Under the pieces are notes generated by a model, which made no database searches, had not been told where the DNA came from, and worked only from the letters and a program-made list of their open reading frames with translations. The position numbers and the translations under genes are program-made. From contig NZ_JAUFPZ010000002.1 in NCBI RefSeq assembly GCF_030409505.1, positions 2,797,501 through 2,861,500 on the forward strand: DNA of 64,000 nucleotides, read 5' to 3'. This document shows, piece by piece, positions 1 through 7,103 of this stretch; position 1 is the stretch's first letter, and each line of letters opens with the position of its first letter. The stretch is from Zunongwangia endophytica (GTDB lineage Bacteria; Bacteroidota; Bacteroidia; Flavobacteriales; Flavobacteriaceae).

Positions 1-105
1 CATAATTTCGCTAAGCCAAATGTTGTAAGGATCACTGGTTTTTCGCCAAGGCAAATCACGCTTAGATTTTAAGTACCAGTTAATCAAAGTTTTAGAAAAA
101 TCCAT
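1..105 (-). CDS. mutY: A/G-specific adenine glycosylase MutY, N-terminal fragment
   Basis: This is the first 35 codons of a minus-strand gene that runs off the left edge. The translation starts MDFSKTLINWY and continues with RDLPWR, DPYNIW and LSEIM. This is the conserved MutY N-terminus, at the start of the HhH-GPD glycosylase fold. MutY removes adenine mispaired with 8-oxoguanine during base excision repair. The catalytic residues and the iron-sulfur cluster lie outside the window. It is divergent from the HU gene, with about 140 bp between the starts. The ATG at 103-105 (minus) is the only plausible start. The identification rests on motif recognition over a short stretch but is quite specific. 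Confidence 0.85.
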   Translation of the reverse strand, partial: MDFSKTLINWYLKSKRDLPWRKTSDPYNIWLSEIM

Positions 106-165
106 AATTTAAAATCTCTTATCGCAATATAAATTGTTTATTCCGTTATTATTTAATGATTTAGG

Positions 166-198
166 TTTGAAATATTGAATATATAATTCTTATATTTG
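166..198 (+). promoter_or_regulatory. Bacteroidota-type promoter for the HU gene
   Basis: A TTTG at 166-169 and a TATATTTG at 191-198, 21 bp apart, match the TTTG / TAnnTTTG promoter pattern of Bacteroidota. The element lies about 50 bp before the HU start codon. Inferred from sequence only. Confidence 0.6.
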
Positions 199-248
199 CC
201 CCCTTGAAAATTAAGAACCCCAATTTATAAATATTAAATAGCACGAAA

Positions 249-539
249 ATGACGAAAGCAGATATCGTAGCAAATATTTCGGAGAAATTAGGAATGGAAA
301 AAGGTGATGTACAAGCTACAATCGAAACCTTTATGGAAGAGGTAAAATCTTCTTTAGAAAGTGGAGACAATGTTTATTTAAGAGGTTTTGGAAGCTTTGT
401 TGTAAAAACTAGAGCAGAAAAAACTGGAAGAAACATTTCTAAAAACACTACTATTAAAATACCTGCTCACAACATTCCGGCATTTAAACCAGCGAAGATT
501 TTCGTAGAGGGTGTTAAGAGTAATGTAGATGTAAAATAA
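249..539 (+). CDS. HU/IHF-family nucleoid DNA-binding protein
   Basis: This 96-residue protein has the full length and layout of HU. An N-terminal helical dimerisation part (about 1-40) is followed by the GFGSF signature (46-50), the DNA-embracing beta arm (about 52-75) and the PAFKPAK segment (77-83). HU dimers bend and compact DNA. At the arm tip the usual R-N-P is R61-N62-I63, so the intercalating proline is replaced by isoleucine. This may change bending strength, although the variant may be normal in this family. A good TAnnTTTG promoter precedes the gene, and no Shine-Dalgarno sequence is visible before the ATG. It is followed by the tiny basic gene at 600-689 and by RNase G. The family is certain; the HU versus IHF-like distinction is not. 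Confidence 0.93.
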   Translation: MTKADIVANISEKLGMEKGDVQATIETFMEEVKSSLESGDNVYLRGFGSFVVKTRAEKTGRNISKNTTIKIPAHNIPAFKPAKIFVEGVKSNVDVK

Positions 540-599
540 GCTATCCAGAAGTAAGAAGCTGGAATAATGAAATAAATTTATTAATTAAAACGTAACACT

Positions 600-689
600 A
601 TGCCAAGTGGTAAAAAAAGAAAAAGACATAAGGTAGCTACGCACAAGCGTAAAAAAAGAAGAAGAGCTAACCGTCACAAGAAAAAGTAG
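600..689 (+). CDS. 29-residue highly basic protein, bS22/mS38-like
   Basis: An ATG at 600-602 opens a 29-codon frame starting MPSGKKRKRHKV. More than half of its residues are Lys or Arg, and it ends RANRHKKK. The pattern of GKKRKR, then HK, then KRKKRRR resembles the small-subunit proteins bS22 of actinobacteria and the conserved tail of mitochondrial mS38 (AURKAIP1/COX24). These are short rRNA-binding peptides. This likeness is from memory and pattern, not alignment. The gene sits 60 bp after HU, and its stop codon lies inside the stem of a strong terminator, so it is likely the last gene of the HU transcript. A ribosomal role is an inference; a small nucleoid peptide is the alternative. The coding call itself is well supported by its position, the terminator and its composition. 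Confidence 0.8.
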   Translation: MPSGKKRKRHKVATHKRKKRRRANRHKKK

Positions 690-708
690 TTTTCATACTA
701 CTTTTTTT
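681..708 (+). terminator. Intrinsic terminator after the HU / basic-protein pair
   Basis: A perfect 10-bp stem AAAAAGTAGT (681-690) pairs with ACTACTTTTT (697-706) around a 6-nt loop, and the T run continues to 708. The stop codon of the 29-residue gene lies inside the 5' arm. Confidence 0.85.
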
Positions 709-848
709 ATTTAAAAGATTTTGCTTTAACAGCAATGTTCTTTGACATCGAGATTTTGAATAAAAGCATGGTATCAAGTCACTATGCCTGTATATTTATA
801 AATCTCTTCAGGCTTCAAACACCTGTGATAAAATAATGTTTAATCCAT

Positions 849-864
849 CCCGAGAATTTTCGGG
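849..864 (+). other. CCCGA/TCGGG hairpin just upstream of RNase G
   Basis: CCCGA (849-853) pairs with TCGGG (860-864) around a GAATTT loop, 17 bp before the GTG start of rng. It could be a leader hairpin through which RNase G cuts its own message, as in the E. coli rne 5' leader. It could equally be a weak terminator or a dispersed short repeat. The rest of 709-881 shows nothing recognisable. Confidence 0.45.
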
Positions 865-881
865 GTTAAAAATCTAATAGA

Positions 882-2420
882 GTGGACAAAGAATTAATTA
901 TACGGTCCGAATCCTCTGCTGTAGATTTTGCCTTATTAAAAGATGGAAAACTTGTTGAACTAAACAAGGATGAAGATGACAACAATTTTAATGTTGGCGA
1001 TATAATGATCGCTAAGATTAGAAAGGCTGTCCCCGGGTTAAATGCTGCATTTGTTAATGTTGGCTATACTAAAGATGGTTTTTTACACTATCATGATCTG
1101 GGCCCTCAGGTTTCATCCTTGCTTAAGTTTATAAAACGTGTAAGCACAGGTAAATTAAAAGACTATTCTTTAAAGAATTTTACTTTTGAAAAAGAAATAG
1201 ACAAAAACGGAGTTATCTCTGATGTCTTAAAATCAAATCAGTCGTTACTGGTTCAAATTGTAAAAGAACCTATATCTACCAAAGGCCCTCGTATTAGTAG
1301 TGAGTTGTCTTTACCGGGAAGATACATCGTTCTCGTACCTTTTTCTAATCGAATTTCGGTTTCTCAAAAAATTGAAAGCAAAGAAGAAAAAGATCGATTA
1401 AAGCGCCTTGTTAAAAGCATAAAACCTAAAGGGTTTGGCGTTATCGTAAGAACCGTAGCCGAAGGCAAAAAAGTAGCAGAGCTGGACAAAGATCTTCAAA
1501 ACTTGATGGGTCGTTGGACAGCAATGTGTAAAAAATTGTATAAGCCTCAATATCCATCAAAAGTACTAGGAGAATTAAATCGTGCCTCATCTCTTTTAAG
1601 AGATGTGTTTAACGATACATTTACTTCTATCACTGTAGATGACGAGACGCTTTACACACAAATTAAAGACTATGTGAGCGAGATTGCTCCTAGCAAAGAA
1701 TCAATTGTAAAATTACATCAGTCCAATGTTCCAATTTTTGAAAAGTTCGGTATCGAAAGACAAATAAAAACCTCCTTTGGGCGCACTGTATCCATAAGTA
1801 AAGGCGCCTACCTGGTTATAGAACATACAGAAGCTATGCACGTTGTAGATGTGAATAGTGGTAATCGTTCTAATAAATCTAAAAACCAGGAAGATACTGC
1901 ATTAGAGGTAAATCTAATTAGCGCTACAGAAATTGCTCGCCAGTTAAGACTTCGCGACATGGGCGGCATCATTGTAGTAGACTTTATCGATATGAGTAAA
2001 GCTGAAAATCGCAAAACTCTCTTCGATCATCTAAAAAACGAAATGAGCGACGATCGTGCTAAGCACAAGATCCTACCGCCAAGTAAGTTTGGACTTATAC
2101 AAATTACAAGACAACGCGTAAGGCCAGAAATGAATATTAAGACCCGTGAGGAGAATCCTAACGGTGATGGTGAGGTTGAGGCACCAATAATCTTAATAAG
2201 CAAAATTAAAGCCGATATTGAGCGACTTCTTAAGAAAAATCATAAGAAAATAACGCTCACTGCGCATCCATTTATTGCAGCCTTTCTAACAAAAGGCTTT
2301 CCATCTCCCAGATCTCAATGGTTTATAGACCACAAACGCTGGGTTAAAATTATACCTAGAGACGCTTACACGTATTTAGAATATCATTTTCACGATAAAG
2401 AAGGGAAAGTGATTCGATAA
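882..2420 (+). CDS. rng: Ribonuclease G (RNase E/G family)
   Basis: This 512-residue endoribonuclease processes rRNA and decays mRNA. The S1-like RNA-binding region spans about residues 35-130. The DNase I-like catalytic part carries the two metal-binding aspartates, D323 in HVVDVNSG and D367 in IIVVDFIDM. Their 44-residue spacing matches E. coli RNase E (D303/D346). The CPxC zinc-link motif expected after the catalytic part is absent: the corresponding stretch reads QRVRPEMNIK and has no cysteines. The dimer or tetramer interface must therefore be held differently, probably a lineage trait. The start is GTG at 882, which gives the usual N-terminus (KELIIRSESS). The long RNase E scaffold tail is missing, so RNase G is the better name. 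A strong terminator follows 6 bp after the stop codon. Confidence 0.95.
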   Translation: MDKELIIRSESSAVDFALLKDGKLVELNKDEDDNNFNVGDIMIAKIRKAVPGLNAAFVNVGYTKDGFLHYHDLGPQVSSLLKFIKRVSTGKLKDYSLKNFTFEKEIDKNGVISDVLKSNQSLLVQIVKEPISTKGPRISSELSLPGRYIVLVPFSNRISVSQKIESKEEKDRLKRLVKSIKPKGFGVIVRTVAEGKKVAELDKDLQNLMGRWTAMCKKLYKPQYPSKVLGELNRASSLLRDVFNDTFTSITVDDETLYTQIKDYVSEIAPSKESIVKLHQSNVPIFEKFGIERQIKTSFGRTVSISKGAYLVIEHTEAMHVVDVNSGNRSNKSKNQEDTALEVNLISATEIARQLRLRDMGGIIVVDFIDMSKAENRKTLFDHLKNEMSDDRAKHKILPPSKFGLIQITRQRVRPEMNIKTREENPNGDGEVEAPIILISKIKADIERLLKKNHKKITLTAHPFIAAFLTKGFPSPRSQWFIDHKRWVKIIPRDAYTYLEYHFHDKEGKVIR

Positions 2421-2425
2421 AACTT

Positions 2426-2463
2426 AAACGCCTTACAATTTATTTTGTAAGGCGTTTTTTTTT
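2426..2463 (+). terminator. Strong terminator after rng
   Basis: A 13-bp perfect stem, AAACGCCTTACAA (2426-2438) with TTGTAAGGCGTTT (2445-2457), has a 6-nt loop and a T run to 2463. Confidence 0.92.
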
Positions 2464-2508
2464 GCGCTAAATTCAAATATTTTACAGCAATCATAATTGG
2501 CAAAAAGC

Positions 2509-2572
2509 TAAGAAAGCTTTCTTATCTATTTAACTATACCGGTTCGGTTTATAGGATATATTTAACCTATAA
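2509..2572 (+). promoter_or_regulatory. Two dyads upstream of the DUF892 gene
   Basis: A 16-bp perfect palindrome TAAGAAAGCTTTCTTA lies at 2509-2524. A second inverted repeat, TTATAGG (2549-2555) with CCTATAA (2566-2572), lies 20 bp before the DUF892 start. No TAnnTTTG box is seen here, so a stress sigma factor or a repressor may act at this site. The regulatory role is inference. Confidence 0.45.
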
Positions 2573-2591
2573 CAACCTAATTATTAAAAAG

Positions 2592-3077
2592 ATGAAAGAT
2601 TTAAAAGAATTATTTGAACACCAGTTGAAAGACTTATATAGTGCTGAATCGCAACTTCTAAAAGCATTACCTAAAATGGTAAAAGCTGCAAATAATGATG
2701 CTCTAAAAAAAGCATTCGAAGGTCATTTAGAAGAAACTAAAGAACATAAAGAACGCTTATCTGAAATTTGCAAAGAGCTAGGCATAAAACCTACGGGCGA
2801 AACTTGTAAAGCGATGAAGGGACTTATCGAAGAAGCTGAGGATTTCTTAAAAGAAGAAACTTCTGAAGAGGTTAGTGATGCTGGTATCATTGCAGATGCA
2901 CAACGCATAGAACATTATGAGATTTCTGGATATGGTACAGTTGTTCGTTATGCCAAAGAATTAGGCTACAAAGAACTTGCTACAAAACTTCAAAAAACAC
3001 TTGATGAAGAATATGCAGCAGATAAAAAATTAGATAAACTAGCTGAAAAAAGATTGAATAAAAAAGCTATGGCTTAA
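2592..3077 (+). CDS. DUF892 (YciE/YciF-type) ferritin-like stress protein
   Basis: This 161-residue all-helical protein begins LKELFEHQLKDLYSAESQLLKALPKM, the hallmark start of the DUF892/YciE-YciF family. It keeps the ferritin-like pattern of Glu and His in four helices: E18, then HLEETKEHKER at about 45-55, and DAQRIEHYEISGYG at about 101-114. Family members are cytoplasmic and induced by osmotic, oxidative or general stress. A di-metal site is predicted, but no reaction is established. The protein is rich in Lys and Glu. The gene stands alone between two terminators, with two dyads in its upstream region, which fits separate stress control. The family assignment is firm; the function is not known. 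Confidence 0.88.
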   Translation: MKDLKELFEHQLKDLYSAESQLLKALPKMVKAANNDALKKAFEGHLEETKEHKERLSEICKELGIKPTGETCKAMKGLIEEAEDFLKEETSEEVSDAGIIADAQRIEHYEISGYGTVVRYAKELGYKELATKLQKTLDEEYAADKKLDKLAEKRLNKKAMA

Positions 3078-3092
3078 TTCACAATTAATTAA

Positions 3093-3117
3093 GAAACCGT
3101 CTCTATGACGGTTTTTT
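3093..3117 (+). terminator. Terminator after the DUF892 gene
   Basis: AAACCGTC (3093-3100) pairs with GACGGTTT (3106-3113) around a 5-nt loop, followed by T residues to 3117. Confidence 0.88.
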
Positions 3118-3142
3118 TATTTTAATGCCAATGCAAAAGATT

Positions 3143-3150
3143 TAGCTTTG
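3143..3150 (+). promoter_or_regulatory. -7 element for recX, very short leader
   Basis: TAGCTTTG at 3143-3150 matches TAnnTTTG, and the recX ATG follows only 4 bp later. Transcription would start at or next to the start codon, giving a leaderless or near-leaderless message. Confidence 0.55.
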
Positions 3151-3154
3151 TATT

Positions 3155-3643
3155 ATGAAAGAAGCTGCACATAAAACGTATACAGTAAAAGAGGCCACCG
3201 TCAAGCTAATGCAGTATTGTGCGTATCGTGATAGAACTCATAAAGAAGTTGAAGAAAAATTGAGAAGCCTGAATATGATTCCCGAAGCTCAGGAACAAAT
3301 TATTATGGAACTTATGCAGGAGAATTTTCTGAATGAAGAACGTTTTGCAAAAAGCTTTGCCAGAGGTAAATTCAGAATTAAAAAGTGGGGTAAAAAAAGA
3401 ATCACAAATGAGCTGAAATTACGAGGAATTTCAGCTAGAAATATCCAAACCGGACTTAAAGAACTTTCAGAAACAGATTATCTGAAAACATTCCACGAAA
3501 TTTCCGAAAAGAAATGGGACAACATCAAGGAAACTTCAGCAATTAAAAAGAAAAAAAAGCTTGTCGATTATTTGCAATATCGAGGTTGGGAAAGTCATCT
3601 TATTTTTGAAAAAGCCAATGAACTTTCTAAACAGAACGATTAA
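3155..3643 (+). CDS. recX: RecX-family regulator of RecA
   Basis: This 162-residue protein has the RecX three-helix repeat pattern. The first repeat carries MQYCAYRDRTHKEVEEKL (about 19-36), the second NFLNEERFAKSFARGKF (about 57-73) with KWGKKRITNELKLRGIS (about 76-92). RecX binds and modulates RecA filaments during recombination and the SOS response. Sequence motifs support the family; RecA is not in the window. It is transcribed alone from a near-leaderless promoter, and its 3' end overlaps the convergent FUSC-like gene by 17 bp. An SOS operator is not evident. The start ATG directly after the promoter is the only sensible choice. Confidence 0.9.
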   Translation: MKEAAHKTYTVKEATVKLMQYCAYRDRTHKEVEEKLRSLNMIPEAQEQIIMELMQENFLNEERFAKSFARGKFRIKKWGKKRITNELKLRGISARNIQTGLKELSETDYLKTFHEISEKKWDNIKETSAIKKKKKLVDYLQYRGWESHLIFEKANELSKQND

Positions 3644-4121
3644 ATAAAGCTTTAGACAGCCTGTTGAAAGACATTGATATAAACAAGGCAATAAGACAAC
3701 CAAGCAGAACACAACCGGCTCTTTGTAATCCTACCACCCAAGCCGTATCTGCTTTATCTTCATTAATAATAACAATAATCACTGCGGCTAAAGCAGATCG
3801 AATTGTCGGTTCTATTTTTAACACGATACCTAAAACAATCGTAAAAGCTACCCCCAGACAAAACATCACAACGCTCGGGATGGGTAAAAAATAGACCGCT
3901 AACCCCACAAAAGAGCCTAAGAAATTAGACTTAATTCTATTAAGTGCAAGTTCACGGTCATTCTCCTGAGAGAACACCAATAAACAAGAAATAATACTCC
4001 AATAAAAAGGATATTGCGGAAATGCATCAAACAACGCAAAACAGACAATTGTACCAATTATACATTTAAGAAGATATATCCCTTCAGAAGATGAGATTTT
4101 ATAATTCAGGGGTGGCTTCAA
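3627..4121 (-). CDS. FUSC-like integral membrane protein
   Basis: This 164-residue hydrophobic protein has about four to five membrane segments. PFYWSIISCLLVFSQ near residue 40 resembles the repeated core of FUSC/aromatic acid exporter-type proteins, and a polar linker ENDRELALNRIKSNFLGSF follows. FUSC proteins are proposed to export aromatic acids or similar small molecules, but short versions like this one are uncharacterised. No partner efflux genes are adjacent. It is convergent with recX (17-bp overlap). Family membership is probable from the pattern; the substrate is unknown. Confidence 0.75.
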   Translation of the reverse strand: MKPPLNYKISSSEGIYLLKCIIGTIVCFALFDAFPQYPFYWSIISCLLVFSQENDRELALNRIKSNFLGSFVGLAVYFLPIPSVVMFCLGVAFTIVLGIVLKIEPTIRSALAAVIIVIINEDKADTAWVVGLQRAGCVLLGCLIALFISMSFNRLSKALFNRSV

Positions 4122-4205
4122 ACCGAAAAGTTTTTCAATTTAAAGTTAATAAAGCTAAACCTACAGGCCTAAACTTTCAACAAGATTTATTCGGCTTAAC
4201 CAATC

Positions 4206-5075
4206 TTAGGAATATTTATTGGTTTTTTTAACTGCTATGCGATTTTTACGATCTATCCACTTTTGACCACCTAATTTCCGCATTACGTTATCGAAATTAC
4301 GCATTACAACCAAATTGTAAACTGCCTTGGAAAAATTGGTAAAAGTACGCGGCGTAGCTCTTAAACTCATCGAAAAGCCAGCGTTCAGATAACTCATCTG
4401 GTGCCAATAACCTTCTGGCATATATAGTGCTTCGCCATGATTAAGCTCGGTGACATAACCTTGTGCTTTTTTCAGTACAGGGAAATTATTAAAATCTGGA
4501 TTGGTAAAATCAATATCTTCTCTTGAAATTAAAGAGTGCGGAACCTTGTAAAGATATTTACTTTCTGAAGGAGGATAAAGAACGCATTGCTTTTTACCAT
4601 GAAATTGAAAATGAAGAATATTCGCAAAATCAATATCGTAATGCATAAACACCTTGGAATTTTCTCCACCAAAGAAAAGCATCGGCAACTGCTTAATCAT
4701 GCGTAAACCGACCTCCGGAAATTTAAAATCTTTTTGCAATACCGGCACTTCCTTCATTAAGTGATAAAGAAAAATCCTGTAATCTGTAGGTTTGGATTTT
4801 AAAAGATCGATATAATCTGCCATTTTCATTTCGGCATGCGGCTCGTTGAACTTAAATTCTGAAGTAATTGGACGATCATCATACAACGGCACTACTTTAT
4901 CACCGGCAACTTGTTTTATATAATCCAGATTCCACTTCTCGTAAGCCGGCCATTCTTCAATCAAATTTTCTATAACCACAGGTTTTTGTGGCTTTACATA
5001 ATACTTTAAAAAATCTTCTTTAGAAATTCTTTTCACCCTGGGAATCTCTGCTAATTGCAATCCTCCATTCATCAT
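4206..5075 (-). CDS. Cupin/JmjC-like HxD protein, copy 2 (distal)
   Basis: This 289-residue cytoplasmic protein is of the cupin_8/FIH type. The metal triad of Fe(II)/2-oxoglutarate oxygenases is visible: H145-Y-D147 in FMHYDID and H225 in GYWHQ, on the usual double-stranded beta-helix spacing. HGKKQCVLYPP (159-169) is the strand that in this fold often supplies the 2-oxoglutarate-binding lysine. The N-terminus (EIPRV...SKEDF...KPVVIENL) is typical of the family. It overlaps the first copy by one base (stop and start share A), so the two are translationally coupled. Both follow bioB in the same direction. Family members hydroxylate proteins or small molecules, and the substrate here cannot be told. 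A role linked to biotin is only suggested by position. Confidence 0.85.
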   Translation of the reverse strand: MMNGGLQLAEIPRVKRISKEDFLKYYVKPQKPVVIENLIEEWPAYEKWNLDYIKQVAGDKVVPLYDDRPITSEFKFNEPHAEMKMADYIDLLKSKPTDYRIFLYHLMKEVPVLQKDFKFPEVGLRMIKQLPMLFFGGENSKVFMHYDIDFANILHFQFHGKKQCVLYPPSESKYLYKVPHSLISREDIDFTNPDFNNFPVLKKAQGYVTELNHGEALYMPEGYWHQMSYLNAGFSMSLRATPRTFTNFSKAVYNLVVMRNFDNVMRKLGGQKWIDRKNRIAVKKTNKYS

Positions 5076-5944
5076 TACTCGATATTCGCGTTTTTGTGGG
5101 TATTTTTTATCGCTTTTTGATTCTTATAATCAATCCAATCTTGCCCTTTAATTTTACGCATTACATTATCATAATTCCGCATAAAGATCAGATTATTTAA
5201 AACTTCAAGCACTTTGCCGGGAGACCTTGGGAACGATCTTAAGGTGAGCGATAAACTTGCGGTTTCATATTTTATAAAATGCCACCATTTACTTGGCATA
5301 AACAATCCTTCACCATGTCCCAAGTGAGCTTCAAAACCTTTTGCTTTAGCTAAAGCAGGATACGTTTCAAAATCTGGATTATCCATATTGATTATTTCCA
5401 TACTTACGATGGAATGTGGAACTTTATATAAAAAATCAGTCTGATCTGGCGGATATAAGATCACACGCTTTTTACCAGAAAAATTGAAATGGAAATTATT
5501 GGCAAGATCCATATCGTAATGCATCACTACGCTAGAGCCCTCTCCACCTACAAACAAAACGGGCAGCTTTTTAAAGAATTTGACTCCAAGATCTGGATAT
5601 TCGATATCTTTTAAAAGCTCCGGAGAATTTTGCAAAAGATTAAAAAAGAACATTCGTAAATCTGAAGGGCCTTTTTCTAAAATATCAAAGTATTCTTTTA
5701 TTGGAAGTTTCTTTGCAGCGCCATGAGAATTCTGCCTTCCCTTGGCAGGTGTGTTGTCGTAAAGCGGTACAACAACATCACCGGCTTTCTCTCTAAAATA
5801 ATCGAAACTCCAGTTTTGATAAGCCGGCCAGTTTTTTGCAAGATCTTCAAAAATTACCGGTCGCTGCGGAATAAAATAATCCCGCTGAAATTCCTCTTTA
5901 GAAATTCCTTTAACTCTTGGTATTTCCTGAAGATCCAACTGCAT
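5075..5944 (-). CDS. Cupin/JmjC-like HxD protein, copy 1 (next to bioB)
   Basis: This 289-residue paralogue has the same length as its downstream neighbour and clear similarity throughout. Shared features include EIPRVKGISKEEF, NWPAYQNW, and the closing block with NVMRKIKGQDWIDYKN. The putative metal ligands are H142-Y-D144 and H222 in KWWHF. All three are present, so both copies look catalytically competent as Fe(II)/2-oxoglutarate dioxygenases. It starts 8 bp after the bioB stop, which implies one transcript with bioB. The twin arrangement came from a tandem duplication with later divergence. A JmjC-type protein hydroxylase is an equally good guess as a metabolic oxygenase. Confidence 0.85.
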   Translation of the reverse strand: MQLDLQEIPRVKGISKEEFQRDYFIPQRPVIFEDLAKNWPAYQNWSFDYFREKAGDVVVPLYDNTPAKGRQNSHGAAKKLPIKEYFDILEKGPSDLRMFFFNLLQNSPELLKDIEYPDLGVKFFKKLPVLFVGGEGSSVVMHYDMDLANNFHFNFSGKKRVILYPPDQTDFLYKVPHSIVSMEIINMDNPDFETYPALAKAKGFEAHLGHGEGLFMPSKWWHFIKYETASLSLTLRSFPRSPGKVLEVLNNLIFMRNYDNVMRKIKGQDWIDYKNQKAIKNTHKNANIE

Positions 5945-5952
5945 ATTCAGAT

Positions 5953-7050
5953 TTACGCTTTTGATTTTGCCTTTTGTTTTTCTTCGGTAACCTTATTTCG
6001 CTCGATCGTATGCCCTGGTCTAGACCATTTTGGCTTTTCCCCAAGCGAATTATACTTAGATTCTGTAGCTTCTACAGTGTCTGGTTTCGACTTTTTAGTG
6101 AATGGCTTTTGTGGATTCAATCCTAAAGCTTTAAACATTTGCATGTCTTCACTAACATCTGGATTTGGAGTCGTTAACAACTTATCACCTGCAAAAATAG
6201 AATTTGCACCAGCAAAGAAACACATTGCCTGCCCTTCTCTACTCATTTGCGTACGGCCTGCAGATAATCGAACCTGCGTCTCTGGCATTACGATTCTTGT
6301 AGTGGCCACCATTCTTACCATTTCCCAAATAGAAACCGGAGCTTCTTCTTCCATCGGTGTTCCTTCAACAGGAACAAGTGCATTAATGGGTACAGATTCT
6401 GGCTGCGGATTTAAAGTAGAAAGCGCTACTAGCATCCCAGCACGATCTTCTTCCTTTTCTCCCATTCCTATTATTCCGCCGCTACAAACGGTAACATTCG
6501 TTTTTCTAACATTATCAATCGTTTCCAGACGATCTCCAAAGCCGCGTGTAGAAATTACTTCTTTATAATATTCTTCAGAGGTGTCTAAATTGTGATTATA
6601 AGCGTACAAACCAGCTTCAGCTAAACGCTCTGCCTGATTTTCAGTAAGCATACCCAACGTGCAACAAACTTCCATATCAAGTTTGTTAATTGTACGCACC
6701 ATTTCTAAAACATTATCAAACTCTGGTCCATCTTTAACATTTCTCCAAGCCGCTCCCATACATACACGAGAACTACCAGCAGATTTTGCACGTAAAGCTT
6801 GTGCTTTTACGTGATTAACGCTCATAAGATCGTTACCTTCAATATCAGTATGATAACGCGCTGCTTGTGGGCAATAGCCACAATCTTCAGGACAACCGCC
6901 TGTTTTTATAGAAAGTAAAGTAGAAACCTGTACTGTATTAGGATCGTGATTTTTTCTATGAACGGTAGCTGCTTCGTAAAGCAATTCCATCAAAGGTTTA
7001 TTGTAAATCGCTAAGATCTCTTCTTTGGTCCAGTTATGTCTTGTTGCCAT
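5953..7050 (-). CDS. bioB: Biotin synthase BioB
   Basis: This radical-SAM enzyme inserts sulfur into dethiobiotin, the last step of biotin synthesis. The signature cluster motif CPEDCGYCPQ (the C-x3-C-x2-C that binds the 4Fe-4S) is intact near residue 62. The CCTLGML, YNHNLDTS and SAGRTQM blocks are all present, the last holding the Arg that ligates the 2Fe-2S cluster. I chose the ATG at 7050 (MATRHNW), which gives 365 residues. An upstream TTG at 7068 would add six residues unlike the family. The C-terminal 40 residues are Lys-rich and extend beyond the E. coli enzyme. Two HxD cupin genes follow 8 bp later, and a ketoacyl synthase gene precedes it by 53 bp. Confidence 0.97.
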   Translation of the reverse strand: MATRHNWTKEEILAIYNKPLMELLYEAATVHRKNHDPNTVQVSTLLSIKTGGCPEDCGYCPQAARYHTDIEGNDLMSVNHVKAQALRAKSAGSSRVCMGAAWRNVKDGPEFDNVLEMVRTINKLDMEVCCTLGMLTENQAERLAEAGLYAYNHNLDTSEEYYKEVISTRGFGDRLETIDNVRKTNVTVCSGGIIGMGEKEEDRAGMLVALSTLNPQPESVPINALVPVEGTPMEEEAPVSIWEMVRMVATTRIVMPETQVRLSAGRTQMSREGQAMCFFAGANSIFAGDKLLTTPNPDVSEDMQMFKALGLNPQKPFTKKSKPDTVEATESKYNSLGEKPKWSRPGHTIERNKVTEEKQKAKSKA

Positions 7051-7103
7051 GAAAATAGATTTATTCAAAAATAATCAAAACTTCGCTATAAGAACAGCGA
7101 GAA

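Noticed and set aside
161..370. Minus-strand open frame over the HU gene
   Set aside because: Antisense to a certain HU gene, no known domain and low-complexity translation; a shadow frame.
5723..6568. 281-codon plus-strand frame over cupin and bioB genes
   Set aside because: Opposite strand of two well-supported genes, no signature motifs, Cys/Phe-rich translation typical of antisense frames.
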